The notes below the pieces were generated by a model, which had not been told where the DNA came from, did not search any database, and saw only the letters and a list, made by a program, of their open reading frames with translations. Position numbers and translations under genes: made by a program. Below, one piece after another: positions 1 through 5,675 of a DNA stretch of 6,912 bases. Origin of the DNA: Nitrospirota bacterium (lineage in GTDB: Bacteria; Nitrospirota; Thermodesulfovibrionia; JACRGW01); NCBI GenBank assembly GCA_016212195.1, contig JACRGW010000130.1, positions 1 to 6,912 of the forward strand. Reading direction: 5' to 3'. The stretch's first letter is position 1; every line of letters begins with the position of its first letter.

Positions 1-344
1 ATGGCTGCAAGGTCTCCAGGCCTTTCAAGAACTGGACCTGAGGTTGCCTTGATATTAACACCCAATTCTTTCGCTATGATATGAGCCAGTGTTGTTTTGC
101 CCAGCCCTGGAGGTCCACAAAAGAGTACATGATCAAGAGGCTCATTCCTCTGTTTTGTTGCCTGAATAAAAACCCTTAGATTATCTTTTATCCTGTCCTG
201 CCCTACAAACTCTTCGAAAGTGGCAGGTCTAAGGTTGATTTCAAAACCGAGATCTTCATCTTTAGGTTTTGATGTTATAACTCTCTCAGAAGGATTCGAG
301 GTTTCAAGTATCTGAGGATTCAGATCTTTACTCTCACCCGACAT
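1..344 (-). CDS. ruvB: RuvB, Holliday junction branch-migration ATPase (N-terminal part, cut by window edge)
   Basis: RuvB is the AAA+ hexameric motor that, loaded by RuvA, drives branch migration of Holliday junctions in the cytoplasm. The 114 complete codons visible contain the family's RPATFEEFVGQ segment (about residues 39-49), the Walker A loop GPPGLGKTT (77-85) and the RPGDLAA segment (108-114). The remainder, with Walker B, sensors and the winged-helix domain, lies beyond position 1. I chose the ATG at 344 because a GAGG Shine-Dalgarno lies 8 bases before it. A second in-frame ATG at 395 overlaps the ruvA stop (ATGA) and would add 17 residues, but it has no visible Shine-Dalgarno. Even from 344, the segment before RPATFEEFVGQ is about ten residues longer than in E. 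coli RuvB by my recollection. The gene follows ruvA by 47 bases and is almost certainly cotranscribed. Identification is secure. Confidence 0.97.
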   Translation of the reverse strand, partial: MSGESKDLNPQILETSNPSERVITSKPKDEDLGFEINLRPATFEEFVGQDRIKDNLRVFIQATKQRNEPLDHVLFCGPPGLGKTTLAHIIAKELGVNIKATSGPVLERPGDLAA

Positions 345-391
345 CTTTAATCCTCGACCCCTTGAATCCTTATTCTCCAACCTTTCACCTT

Positions 392-988
392 TCATTTTCT
401 ATGCAGAATCTTAAGTGCTTCCTTTATCATCTCTTCGACTGATTTGGAATTTAATCCTGAATCTGTTCTGAATTGTTTTAATGCCATCTCTGCGAGAGAC
501 CTTTTATAACCTAAATTCACGAGCGCTGAAAGGGCATCATCATAATTATTATCTATCCCTTCTGCACTGACCTCAGGTCCTCTTAGAGAACCGATCTTTT
601 CCTTTAATTCAAGGATCAATCTTTCTGCAGTCTTTCTCCCTATACCTGGTATCGCATTTAGGGTAACCAGATTGCCCTCTGAGATCGCCTTCACAAGATC
701 AGACGGAGAAATACCTGAAAGTATGTTAATGGCAAGCTTCGGTCCTATCCCTGTAACACCTATCAGAGAAATAAATATTTCTTTTTCTTCTTTACTGAAG
801 AATCCGTATAGCTGAATTGCATCCTCTTTAAGATGCGTATATATATTAAGCCTTATAGAATCTCCAATATTTGGAAGGAAATAGAAAGAAGATAGGGGTA
901 CGAAGATCTGATAACCAATTCCTCCGACATCAATAATCAGATAGTTTGGGGATTTGAATGTGAGATTACCCTCTATTGAGGCGATCAT
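392..988 (-). CDS. ruvA: RuvA, Holliday junction-binding subunit
   Basis: RuvA tetramers bind the four-way junction and load RuvB. All three family domains are visible in 198 residues, a normal length. The N-terminal OB fold starts with MIASIEGNL and includes VGGIGYQIFVP (about 21-31), with the acidic pin residues E55 and D56 in HLKEDAIQLYGF. Domain II has two helix-hairpin-helix motifs, GVTGIGPKLA (77-86) and IPGIGRKTA (113-121). The C-terminal RuvB-contacting domain is at about 148-198, with DDALSALVNLGYK. The linker between domains II and III is at about 134-148. The ATG follows the ruvC stop with no gap (TAAATG), which suggests translational coupling. The nearest purine-rich stretch, AAGGAG, lies inside the end of ruvC about 12 bases before the ATG. 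It ends in TGA, 47 bases before ruvB. Confidence 0.97.
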   Translation of the reverse strand: MIASIEGNLTFKSPNYLIIDVGGIGYQIFVPLSSFYFLPNIGDSIRLNIYTHLKEDAIQLYGFFSKEEKEIFISLIGVTGIGPKLAINILSGISPSDLVKAISEGNLVTLNAIPGIGRKTAERLILELKEKIGSLRGPEVSAEGIDNNYDDALSALVNLGYKRSLAEMALKQFRTDSGLNSKSVEEMIKEALKILHRK

Positions 989-1477
989 TTACTTCTGTAT
1001 CTCCTTCATCCTGTGGGCATGGATATGGCATATCGCTAATGCCAGGGCATCAGCCAGGTCAGGAGGATGGGGAATGGACTTAAGTCCTAAAAGAACCTTC
1101 ACCATATTTTGAACCTGTCTTTTCTCGGCAGAACCATGTCCAACTACCGATTTCTTGATCTCGAGGGGACTATATTCAAAAACAGGTATGCCTCTCTTTG
1201 CAGCTGCGAGGATAGCTACTCCTTTGGCCTCTCCCAATTTAAGAGCCGCATGGACATTTTTTGCAAAGAAGAGATTTTCTATTGCCATTCCATCAGGCTT
1301 ATGTTTTTCAATGACCTCCTCGATCCCTTCATAAATTTTCTTAAGCCTTTTTGGTAAAGAGGTCTTTGAAGAGGACTTAATACCTCCAGATGTGACATAG
1401 AAGAGGCGACTATCCTCTTCTTCTACTATCCCATAGCCACAGTTCAAAGTTCCAGGGTCTATACCGAGTATACGCAT
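989..1477 (-). CDS. ruvC: RuvC, crossover junction endodeoxyribonuclease
   Basis: RuvC is a dimeric, Mg2+-dependent RNase H-fold nuclease that cuts Holliday junctions symmetrically. The 162-residue product has the normal length. It shows the four acidic active-site residues in the expected motifs: D7 in GIDPG, E67 in AIENLFF, and D140 and D143 in PPDLADALALAICH. The ATG at 1477 gives the canonical MRILGIDPG start. No strong Shine-Dalgarno sits directly before it. A four-codon in-frame mini-ORF (ATG at 1495, TGA at 1483-1481) ends three bases before this ATG and is preceded by GGGGAGGG, so reinitiation is conceivable but unproven. It is the first gene of ruvC-ruvA-ruvB, separated from yebC by 129 bases holding an inverted-repeat element. 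Confidence 0.97.
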   Translation of the reverse strand: MRILGIDPGTLNCGYGIVEEEDSRLFYVTSGGIKSSSKTSLPKRLKKIYEGIEEVIEKHKPDGMAIENLFFAKNVHAALKLGEAKGVAILAAAKRGIPVFEYSPLEIKKSVVGHGSAEKRQVQNMVKVLLGLKSIPHPPDLADALALAICHIHAHRMKEIQK

Positions 1478-1500
1478 TGATCAGTTCAAATGCATTATAA

Positions 1501-1585
1501 TTCACCCTCCCCTAAATCCCCTCCCATCAAGGGAGGGGATAAATAAGTTCCCTCTCCCCTTGTGGGAGAGGGTTAGGGTGAGGGG
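1501..1585. repeat. C/G-rich intergenic inverted-repeat element, foldable as a three-way junction
   Basis: The 129-base gap between yebC and ruvC contains two perfect hairpins enclosed by a third stem. Hairpin 1 is ATCCCCTCCC (1516-1525), loop ATCAA, GGGAGGGGAT (1531-1540). Hairpin 2 is CCCTCTCCC (1550-1558), loop CTTGT, GGGAGAGGG (1564-1572). CCCTAA at 1510-1515 can pair with TTAGGG at 1573-1578 and directly abuts both hairpins. The outer parts CACCCTCCCC and GGGTGAGGGG echo each other imperfectly. ATTAT occurs on both sides (1494-1498 and 1590-1594), possibly a target duplication but quite likely chance in AT-rich sequence. From memory, C-rich CCCTCTCCC-type palindromes of this style are scattered between genes in many bacterial genomes as REP- or MITE-like repeats; I cannot check copy number here. 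No U-tract follows, so it does not look like a classical intrinsic terminator. Confidence 0.75.
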
Positions 1586-1606
1586 TAGTATTATTTCTCT
1601 TTACGC

Positions 1607-2359
1607 TTACCTTCCGACCTTCGCAATGGCCTCATCGGGGATATCAAAATTTGAATAGACATTCTGAACATCGTCGTGATCCTCGATGGCCTCTATCAGA
1701 CGTGCCATCTGTTCAGCATCTTTTCCGTCGAGTTTAACATAGCTCTGTGGAAGCATCGTTATCTCTGCATGGGCAATTTCTATCTTACCTTCCAGGAACT
1801 TCTTTACCTTTTCGAAATCCTGAGGATCAGTTATAATCTCATAATTCTCCTCTTCCTCAGAAGACTTTACATCCTCTGCCCCTGCATCAAGGGCAAGCGC
1901 CATAATTGCCTCTTCATCCATTTTTTTCTTATCAACAAGAATATAGCCCTTTTTATGAAACATCCACGAAACAGAACCTGATTCCCCGGGCTTCCCTCCA
2001 TGTTTCGTTATAATATGTCTTAATTCCGCCACAGTCCTGTTCTTATTATCTGTCATAATGTCTATAAGGATTGCTACACCCCCAGGTCCATAACCTTCAT
2101 ATACTGTCTCTTCGTATGATACACCTGGAAGTTCACCTGTACCTTTCTGGATAGCCCTCTTGATATTATCGAATGGCATATTGGCCTCTCTTGCCTTCTC
2201 CGTTACCAACCTGAGTCTCGGGTTACTTGCAGGATCTCCACCTCCTATTCTCGCTGCTACAGTAAGTTCTTTACTCAGTTTACTGAATATTTTCCCTTTC
2301 TTGGCATCAACGGCAGCTTTTTTATGTTTAGTGGTTGCCCACTTTGAATGTCCAGACAA
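1607..2359 (-). CDS. yebC: YebC/TACO1-family protein
   Basis: The 250-residue product is a full-length YebC/TACO1 family member, recognisable from its opening SGHSKWATTKHKKAA, from IGGGDPASNPRLR (about 38-50), from YEGYGPGGVAILID (about 87-100) and from TDNKNRTVAELRH (102-114). The acidic C-terminal domain contains EDHDDVQNVYSNFDIPDE. The family was long annotated as transcriptional regulators. The mitochondrial homologue TACO1 is a translational activator, and recent work links bacterial members to translation of proline-rich stretches; which role applies here cannot be told from sequence. The start codon is TTG at 2359, chosen because no ATG or GTG precedes the invariant SGHSKW and a strong AGGGGGAG lies six bases upstream. 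It is the first gene after a good promoter and precedes ruvC, an arrangement common in bacteria. Confidence 0.96.
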   Translation of the reverse strand: MSGHSKWATTKHKKAAVDAKKGKIFSKLSKELTVAARIGGGDPASNPRLRLVTEKAREANMPFDNIKRAIQKGTGELPGVSYEETVYEGYGPGGVAILIDIMTDNKNRTVAELRHIITKHGGKPGESGSVSWMFHKKGYILVDKKKMDEEAIMALALDAGAEDVKSSEEEENYEIITDPQDFEKVKKFLEGKIEIAHAEITMLPQSYVKLDGKDAEQMARLIEAIEDHDDVQNVYSNFDIPDEAIAKVGR

Positions 2360-2365
2360 TTTTTA

Positions 2366-2373
2366 CTCCCCCT
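2366..2373 (-). promoter_or_regulatory. Shine-Dalgarno site fixing the TTG start of yebC
   Basis: AGGGGGAG on the minus strand is followed by six bases (TAAAAA) and then TTG TCT GGA CAT, encoding the conserved (M)SGH start of YebC. The strong site compensates for a weak initiation codon and decides the start. Confidence 0.85.
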
Positions 2374-2388
2374 AGGATTTTATATTTT

Positions 2389-2452
2389 CGATCTTTATAA
2401 GAATCTACAATCTAAACTATACCATAAACGATCTTTGTGTCAACCGATCTTT
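2389..2452 (-). repeat. Three direct copies of AAAGATCG around the yebC promoter
   Basis: On the minus strand AAAGATCG occurs at 2452-2445 (inside the last codons of iscU), at 2436-2429 (between the -35 and -10 boxes) and at 2396-2389 (in the 5' leader). The spacings are 16 and 40 bases. Three identical 8-mers in 64 bases is unlikely by chance, although the upstream copy is constrained by coding for Lys-Lys-Ile-Gly. They could be binding sites for a regulator, but no regulator is identifiable and the unequal spacing is a weakness. Confidence 0.45.
2416..2443 (-). promoter_or_regulatory. Sigma70-type promoter for yebC-ruvCAB
   Basis: The minus strand has a perfect -35 box TTGACA (2443-2438), a 16-base spacer and TATAGT (2421-2416, five of six matches to TATAAT). 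Transcription would start near 2409, giving a leader of about 50 bases before the yebC TTG at 2359. The -35 box overlaps the iscU stop codon (GGT TGA CAC). It is the best promoter-like sequence I found in the window. Confidence 0.7.
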
Positions 2453-2808
2453 TTCCTGTAATCCTCAATAGCTGACTTTAAGGCATCCTCGGCAAGTACA
2501 GAACAATGGATTTTAACTGGTGGCAACTATCCCAAGGCATCCGCTACTGCCTTATTAGATATCTCGAGGGATTCATCTATACTTTTTCCTTTTACCAGTT
2601 CTGTAACCATAGAGCTTGCAGCAATAGCCGCACCACAACCAAAGGTCTGAAACTTGGCATCAATAATGATATTATTCTTAACCTTTATATAGAGATCCAT
2701 CACATCCCCGCATACCGGGTTCCCTACCCTTCCTATCCCATCAGGGTTTTCCATTTCACCCATATTCCTCGGATTCCTGAAATGATCCATTACCTTTTCA
2801 CTGTACAT
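2440..2808 (-). pseudogene. iscU: IscU/NifU-type Fe-S cluster scaffold gene interrupted by an in-frame TAG
   Basis: IscU accepts sulfur from IscS, assembles [2Fe-2S] or [4Fe-4S] clusters and passes them on. The first 93 codons (2808-2530) are a clear IscU N-terminus, with GNPVCGD (C33, first ligand), the partner Asp35, and FGCGAAIAASS (C58, second ligand). Codon 94 is TAG (2529-2527). Without any frame change, 28 further codons follow: LPPVK at 95-99 (the chaperone HscA recognition motif in E. coli IscU), IHC with C102 (third ligand), SVLAEDALKSAI, then a TGA at 2442-2440. The total of about 122 codons matches the family length. Terminated at TAG, the product would lack LPPVK, the third cysteine and the last helix, and should not work as a scaffold. 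A change of GAG to TAG is the simplest origin, since E. coli IscU has Glu just before LPPVK. Sequence error, recent nonsense mutation and readthrough all remain possible. AGGGAG lies seven bases or so before the ATG; iscS is 96 bases upstream. Confidence 0.9.
2527..2529 (-). other. In-frame amber codon inside iscU
   Basis: The minus strand reads GCC TTG GGA TAG TTG CCA CCA GTT, which is Ala-Leu-Gly-stop-Leu-Pro-Pro-Val. Conserved IscU sequence lies on both sides in one frame, so a single substitution rather than an insertion or deletion is implied. The transporter gene at the right end of the window ends in TAG as its normal stop, which argues against wholesale reassignment of TAG in this genome. 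Confidence 0.9.
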
Positions 2809-2904
2809 GGTGTACTCCCTTTATGTAACCATAAGAACCAGAAGAACGGTATGCCTGTCTCATTTTCTTGTTATTAACCAGCAGACTTTTTTCTCAGGTA
2901 TTCC

Positions 2905-4053
2905 TTAATAAAGTGGTGAAAAACTTCTCAGCCTCTCTATTACACCGGGGAATATCTCAATAAGATAGTCTATATCTTCATCGGTATTGTCCATTCCGAG
3001 TGAAAACCTCAGGGTACTATGAGCGAGTTGTGGAGGCACACCCATTGCTGCGAGGACATGGGAAGGTTCTAATGTATCCGTTGCACAGGCAGAACCTGTA
3101 CCTACAGAAATGCCGAGGTCATCGAGCGCCAGAATCATGCCTTCTACTTCTACAAACTCGATCGATACATTAAGTGTATTTGGAAGCCTTCTGGTAGGAT
3201 GTCCGTTAAGCCTTATCCTCTCGATCTTCTCTTTCAGAGAATTATAAAGCCGGTCCCTGAGACGGGCAAGCCTTTCAGTCTCAATGTTTTTATCTGCTAT
3301 CTCAGCCGCCTTACCAAAACCAACGATACCAGGCACATTCTCGGTTCCAGGCCTGTAACCTTTCTCCTGATGACCTCCGAAGAGAATAGGCTGTATTCTT
3401 GTACCCTTTCTGATATATAAAGCACCTATCCCTTTTGGACCATATATTTTATGTGAGGCGATAGACAGAAGGTTTACCCCAAGATCTTCTACATTAACTT
3501 TTATCTTCCCTATACTCTGGACAGCATCTGTATGAAAAGGAATACCTCTATCCTTAGCGATCCTTGCCATATCACTAACAGGTTGAATAGTACCTGTCTC
3601 GTTATTAGAATGCATAATAGAAATGATTATTGTATCAGGTCTTATTGCCTTCTTTAATTCCTCTGGGTCAACCATACCATAAGAATCGACAGGGAGATAG
3701 GCAATGTCAAAACCATCCCTCTCTAAGGCCTTACAGGTATTCAGTACAGAGTCATGTTCTATCTTTGAGGTTATTATATGATTACCCTTATTCCTATATG
3801 CCTTACAGATGCCGAAGATCGCAAGATTATTCGCCTCTGTTCCACCACTTGTGAAGACTATCTCCTCTGACTTAGCCCCTATAATATTGGCAACCCGTCC
3901 CCTCGCCTCTTCCAATTTAGCCTTTGCCTCTTTTCCGATGCTGTATAAGGTTGAGGGGTTTCCATAAGTAATCTCTAAGTCATTTCCCATTTCCTTAATA
4001 ACCTCAGGATGGATTGGTGTCGTGGCGTTATTGTCGAGGTATATCTTTCTCAT
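2905..4053 (-). CDS. iscS: IscS/NifS cysteine desulfurase
   Basis: This PLP enzyme converts cysteine to alanine and passes the sulfur as a persulfide to IscU and other acceptors. Numbered from the ATG at 4053 (382 residues), it shows the opening IYLDNNATTP, the His of KIEHDSVL (about H100), NNETGTIQPV, HTDAVQ (D176, Q179, PLP-ring contacts), the PLP lysine in SHKIYGPKG (K202), and GYRPGTENVPG. The catalytic cysteine C323 is in a GTGSACATDTLEPSHVL loop of the group I length; ATDT is an unusual variant of the more common (A/T/S)SGS. A GTG at 4059 would add two residues. I prefer the ATG because MRKIYLDNNATTP is the usual family start, though the GAGGGA before it is nearer the GTG. It precedes iscU by 96 bases. 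No iscR gene or confident promoter is seen in the 137 bases upstream. Confidence 0.96.
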   Translation of the reverse strand: MRKIYLDNNATTPIHPEVIKEMGNDLEITYGNPSTLYSIGKEAKAKLEEARGRVANIIGAKSEEIVFTSGGTEANNLAIFGICKAYRNKGNHIITSKIEHDSVLNTCKALERDGFDIAYLPVDSYGMVDPEELKKAIRPDTIIISIMHSNNETGTIQPVSDMARIAKDRGIPFHTDAVQSIGKIKVNVEDLGVNLLSIASHKIYGPKGIGALYIRKGTRIQPILFGGHQEKGYRPGTENVPGIVGFGKAAEIADKNIETERLARLRDRLYNSLKEKIERIRLNGHPTRRLPNTLNVSIEFVEVEGMILALDDLGISVGTGSACATDTLEPSHVLAAMGVPPQLAHSTLRFSLGMDNTDEDIDYLIEIFPGVIERLRSFSPLY

Positions 4054-4196
4054 TAACACTATCCCTCAATGGATTTAATACATTCCCTCTCAAATTCCTT
4101 GTAGGGTATTCCTTTTTATTATTCCTGATTTCATCCGATAGCTGAAACTAAAAGAAAGGTTATCCTTAAAATTAAAAATGTTTTTCTTAACATTAT

Positions 4197-4388
4197 TCAA
4201 TAATTTTCTTCTTCCTCCTCAGATCTTTTTTTAAAAGAGATCTCTTCTCTCTCAGGTTCTTCTTCTGGTCCGAGGGCTACATCTCTTACAAAATCAATGC
4301 ATCTTATCCCTTTTCCGCTTACCGTATATTTCTTGTTACAGGTACCTCTCCAGGCACATACAGCACATACATCCTTTTTTGCAGCCAT
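4197..4388 (-). CDS. Small four-cysteine protein of unknown function
   Basis: I do not recognise a named family. The 63-residue product has an N-terminal cysteine cluster with spacing C8-x2-C11-x5-C17-x12-C30, in DVCAVCAWRGTC and GIRCIDF, followed by a very acidic tail (residues 41-63, rich in Glu) that is probably disordered. Four cysteines with this spacing could hold a zinc ion or an Fe-S cluster; sequence alone does not decide. The ATG lies one base after the stop of the nuclease-like gene (TAA-A-ATG), so the two are almost certainly cotranscribed and probably translationally coupled. The next gene downstream is iscS, 143 bases from its ATG. Partnership with the nuclease-like protein is an inference from this packing. 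The dense charged codons, ordered Cys pattern and tight spacing make it a real gene. Confidence 0.8.
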   Translation of the reverse strand: MAAKKDVCAVCAWRGTCNKKYTVSGKGIRCIDFVRDVALGPEEEPEREEISFKKRSEEEEENY

Positions 4389-4389
4389 T

Positions 4390-5277
4390 TTAATCTCTCT
4401 TTCTGAAATACCAATTCAATGCTGTCCCAATGTTTGTTACTATATTATCCTTGCTGTTCAGTATAAAGATCCTGTCCTGAATACTGAAGAGTTCCCTCTC
4501 CATTCTCTGGATCTCAGGTCTCTTCATCCCATATCTATTTTGAAATTCAATATCAAACATAGGGACGATCTTATCTTTCATCCTCAGTTCCGTATCCATA
4601 AAAAATATTGATATATCAGAATATATCTCATCTATGCGGTCAAGGAAAGTCCTTATTTCTGTATCATAAATCTGTTTTGGAGGAGAGGACTTGATCTCCA
4701 TATAAAGGATCTTCCCTTCTATATTTGCAATCAGATCGTAATCCCCTCCTTTAACAGTATCCTTAAACCTCACTCCCCATTTCGTTGATGCAACAAACTC
4801 CTTCTCTAATATTTTAGAGATAAACCACTCAAGGGTGCTTCCAAAACTCTTTATAGGTACCCTGGATAGTGAAAACCCACCTTCTTCTAAAACAATCACT
4901 ATTCCGCATTTGATACAGTAATCAAGGTATTCTTTAGTAACCTCTTCGGTAGAGTAATGGATAAGGTCTTTAACATTAAATCCATGCTGATATTTTATAA
5001 GATCCCTGAGAAAAAGTCGAAAGGAATATCTCTTCAGTTTTTCATAAAAGCCTTCTTCATGGGCATCTGACGGGACGAGGGTGTCATCCTTCACCTCCTT
5101 TTTAAAGATGACCATTCCCCTTCTTTTCAGCATCTCCTCTACTGGTACAATACCATTTCTGAGTCTCTCCCTTATCCTTCTGAGCTCCTCTTTAAGGACA
5201 GCTATCTCCCTTTCCTTTTCTTCAAGTGATTCTTCAAGAGATGTTCCTATAAATTCTGATGAGGATTTTAGTTTCAC
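4390..5277 (-). CDS. Uncharacterised protein with coiled coil and PD-(D/E)XK nuclease-like motif
   Basis: No named family is recognised for this 295-residue protein. Residues about 13-41 form a charged probable coiled coil (EEKEREIAVLKEELRRIRE). Residues about 80-140 look like a small helical or winged-helix domain ending in IVIVLEEGGFSLSR. The C-terminal half has a PD-(D/E)XK arrangement: E150 in a helix (STLEWFISKILEKEF), D181 in GGDYDLIA, then a strand and EIK with E194 and K196 in ILYMEIKSSPP. This is the usual order of catalytic residues in restriction-endonuclease-like folds, so metal-dependent DNA cleavage is plausible but inferred. No signal peptide or membrane segment is seen. The start is GTG at 5277, overlapping the yjbQ stop by four bases (GTGA), with AAGGGAAGA just upstream. 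The four-Cys gene follows after one base. Confidence 0.85.
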   Translation of the reverse strand: MKLKSSSEFIGTSLEESLEEKEREIAVLKEELRRIRERLRNGIVPVEEMLKRRGMVIFKKEVKDDTLVPSDAHEEGFYEKLKRYSFRLFLRDLIKYQHGFNVKDLIHYSTEEVTKEYLDYCIKCGIVIVLEEGGFSLSRVPIKSFGSTLEWFISKILEKEFVASTKWGVRFKDTVKGGDYDLIANIEGKILYMEIKSSPPKQIYDTEIRTFLDRIDEIYSDISIFFMDTELRMKDKIVPMFDIEFQNRYGMKRPEIQRMERELFSIQDRIFILNSKDNIVTNIGTALNWYFRKRD

Positions 5278-5675
5278 TCTTCCCTTATCACCTTAAGACT
5301 GACCCTTCTATTTCTCGGGCCATCGAATTCACAGAAATATATTGATTGCCATGTCCCAAGACGGAGCCTCCCCTCTTCTATGAAGATGAATGTTGAAAAC
5401 CCAAGAAGGGACGCCTTGATATGGGCAGCCGAATTCCCTTCGCTATGGTGGTAACTTCCATCAAAGGGAACAAGTTTCATAAGTTGTTCCTCTATATCCT
5501 TTTTCACACTCGGGTCTGCCCCTTCATTGATTGTTATTCCTGCTGTGCTATGTGGAACAAAGAGATAACAGACCCCTTTCTTAATATTGAGCTCATTAAT
5601 GGCGTTCTGTACATTATCTGTAATATCAATAAATTCAGTTCTTGCCATCGACTTTATCGGAATCTCTTTAATCAT
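5274..5675 (-). CDS. yjbQ: YjbQ/UPF0047 family protein
   Basis: The 133-residue product is a complete member of the UPF0047/YjbQ family, small proteins with a conserved His-rich pocket. Family hallmarks visible are VPHSTAGITINEGADPSV (41-57, with H42, N50, E51, D54), YHHSEGNSAAHIKASLLG (75-92, with H76, H77, E79, N81, H85) and LGTWQSIYFCEFDGPR (106-121). E. coli YjbQ has been reported to have weak thiamine-phosphate synthase activity, but the physiological role is unclear. The ATG at 5675 gives the usual N-terminus and has TTGAGGT about ten bases upstream. The stop overlaps the GTG start of the nuclease-like gene, so the two are translationally coupled. acyP lies 81 bases upstream. Confidence 0.93.
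   Translation of the reverse strand: MIKEIPIKSMARTEFIDITDNVQNAINELNIKKGVCYLFVPHSTAGITINEGADPSVKKDIEEQLMKLVPFDGSYHHSEGNSAAHIKASLLGFSTFIFIEEGRLRLGTWQSIYFCEFDGPRNRRVSLKVIREE

Noticed and set aside
2440..2808. Pyrrolysine or genome-wide TAG recoding as the explanation for iscU
   Set aside because: Not ruled out for this site, but the transporter gene uses TAG as its normal stop and no pyl gene or PYLIS-like element is seen here, so I do not claim it.
2506..2877. 123-codon open frame on the plus strand
   Set aside because: It is antisense to iscU, whose minus-strand protein is clearly conserved. The plus-strand translation shows no domain and has no convincing start signal. The same reasoning removes the other plus-strand frames opposite ruvC, yebC, iscS, the nuclease-like gene, yjbQ and the transporter.
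2809..2904. Short frame starting in the iscS-iscU gap and running over the iscU start
   Set aside because: About 21 codons, no good ribosome site, and low-complexity Ser/Gly/Tyr translation; the overlap with iscU is easily accidental.
2897..4114. GGTATTCCTT present on both sides of iscS (2897-2906 and 4105-4114)
   Set aside because: A shared 10-mer is expected many times by chance in a window of this size, and nothing else suggests mobility of iscS.
4060..4115. 18-codon frame just upstream of iscS (KGIPYKEFERECIKSIEG, then TAG)
   Set aside because: It looks protein-like, but it has no start codon, is closed upstream by TAA stops, and is too short to call a gene remnant.
4177..4194. Hairpin AATGTT-loop-AACATT followed by T-rich sequence just after the four-Cys gene
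   Set aside because: The position suits a terminator, but a six-pair stem with one G-C pair on each arm is too weak to call in AT-rich sequence.
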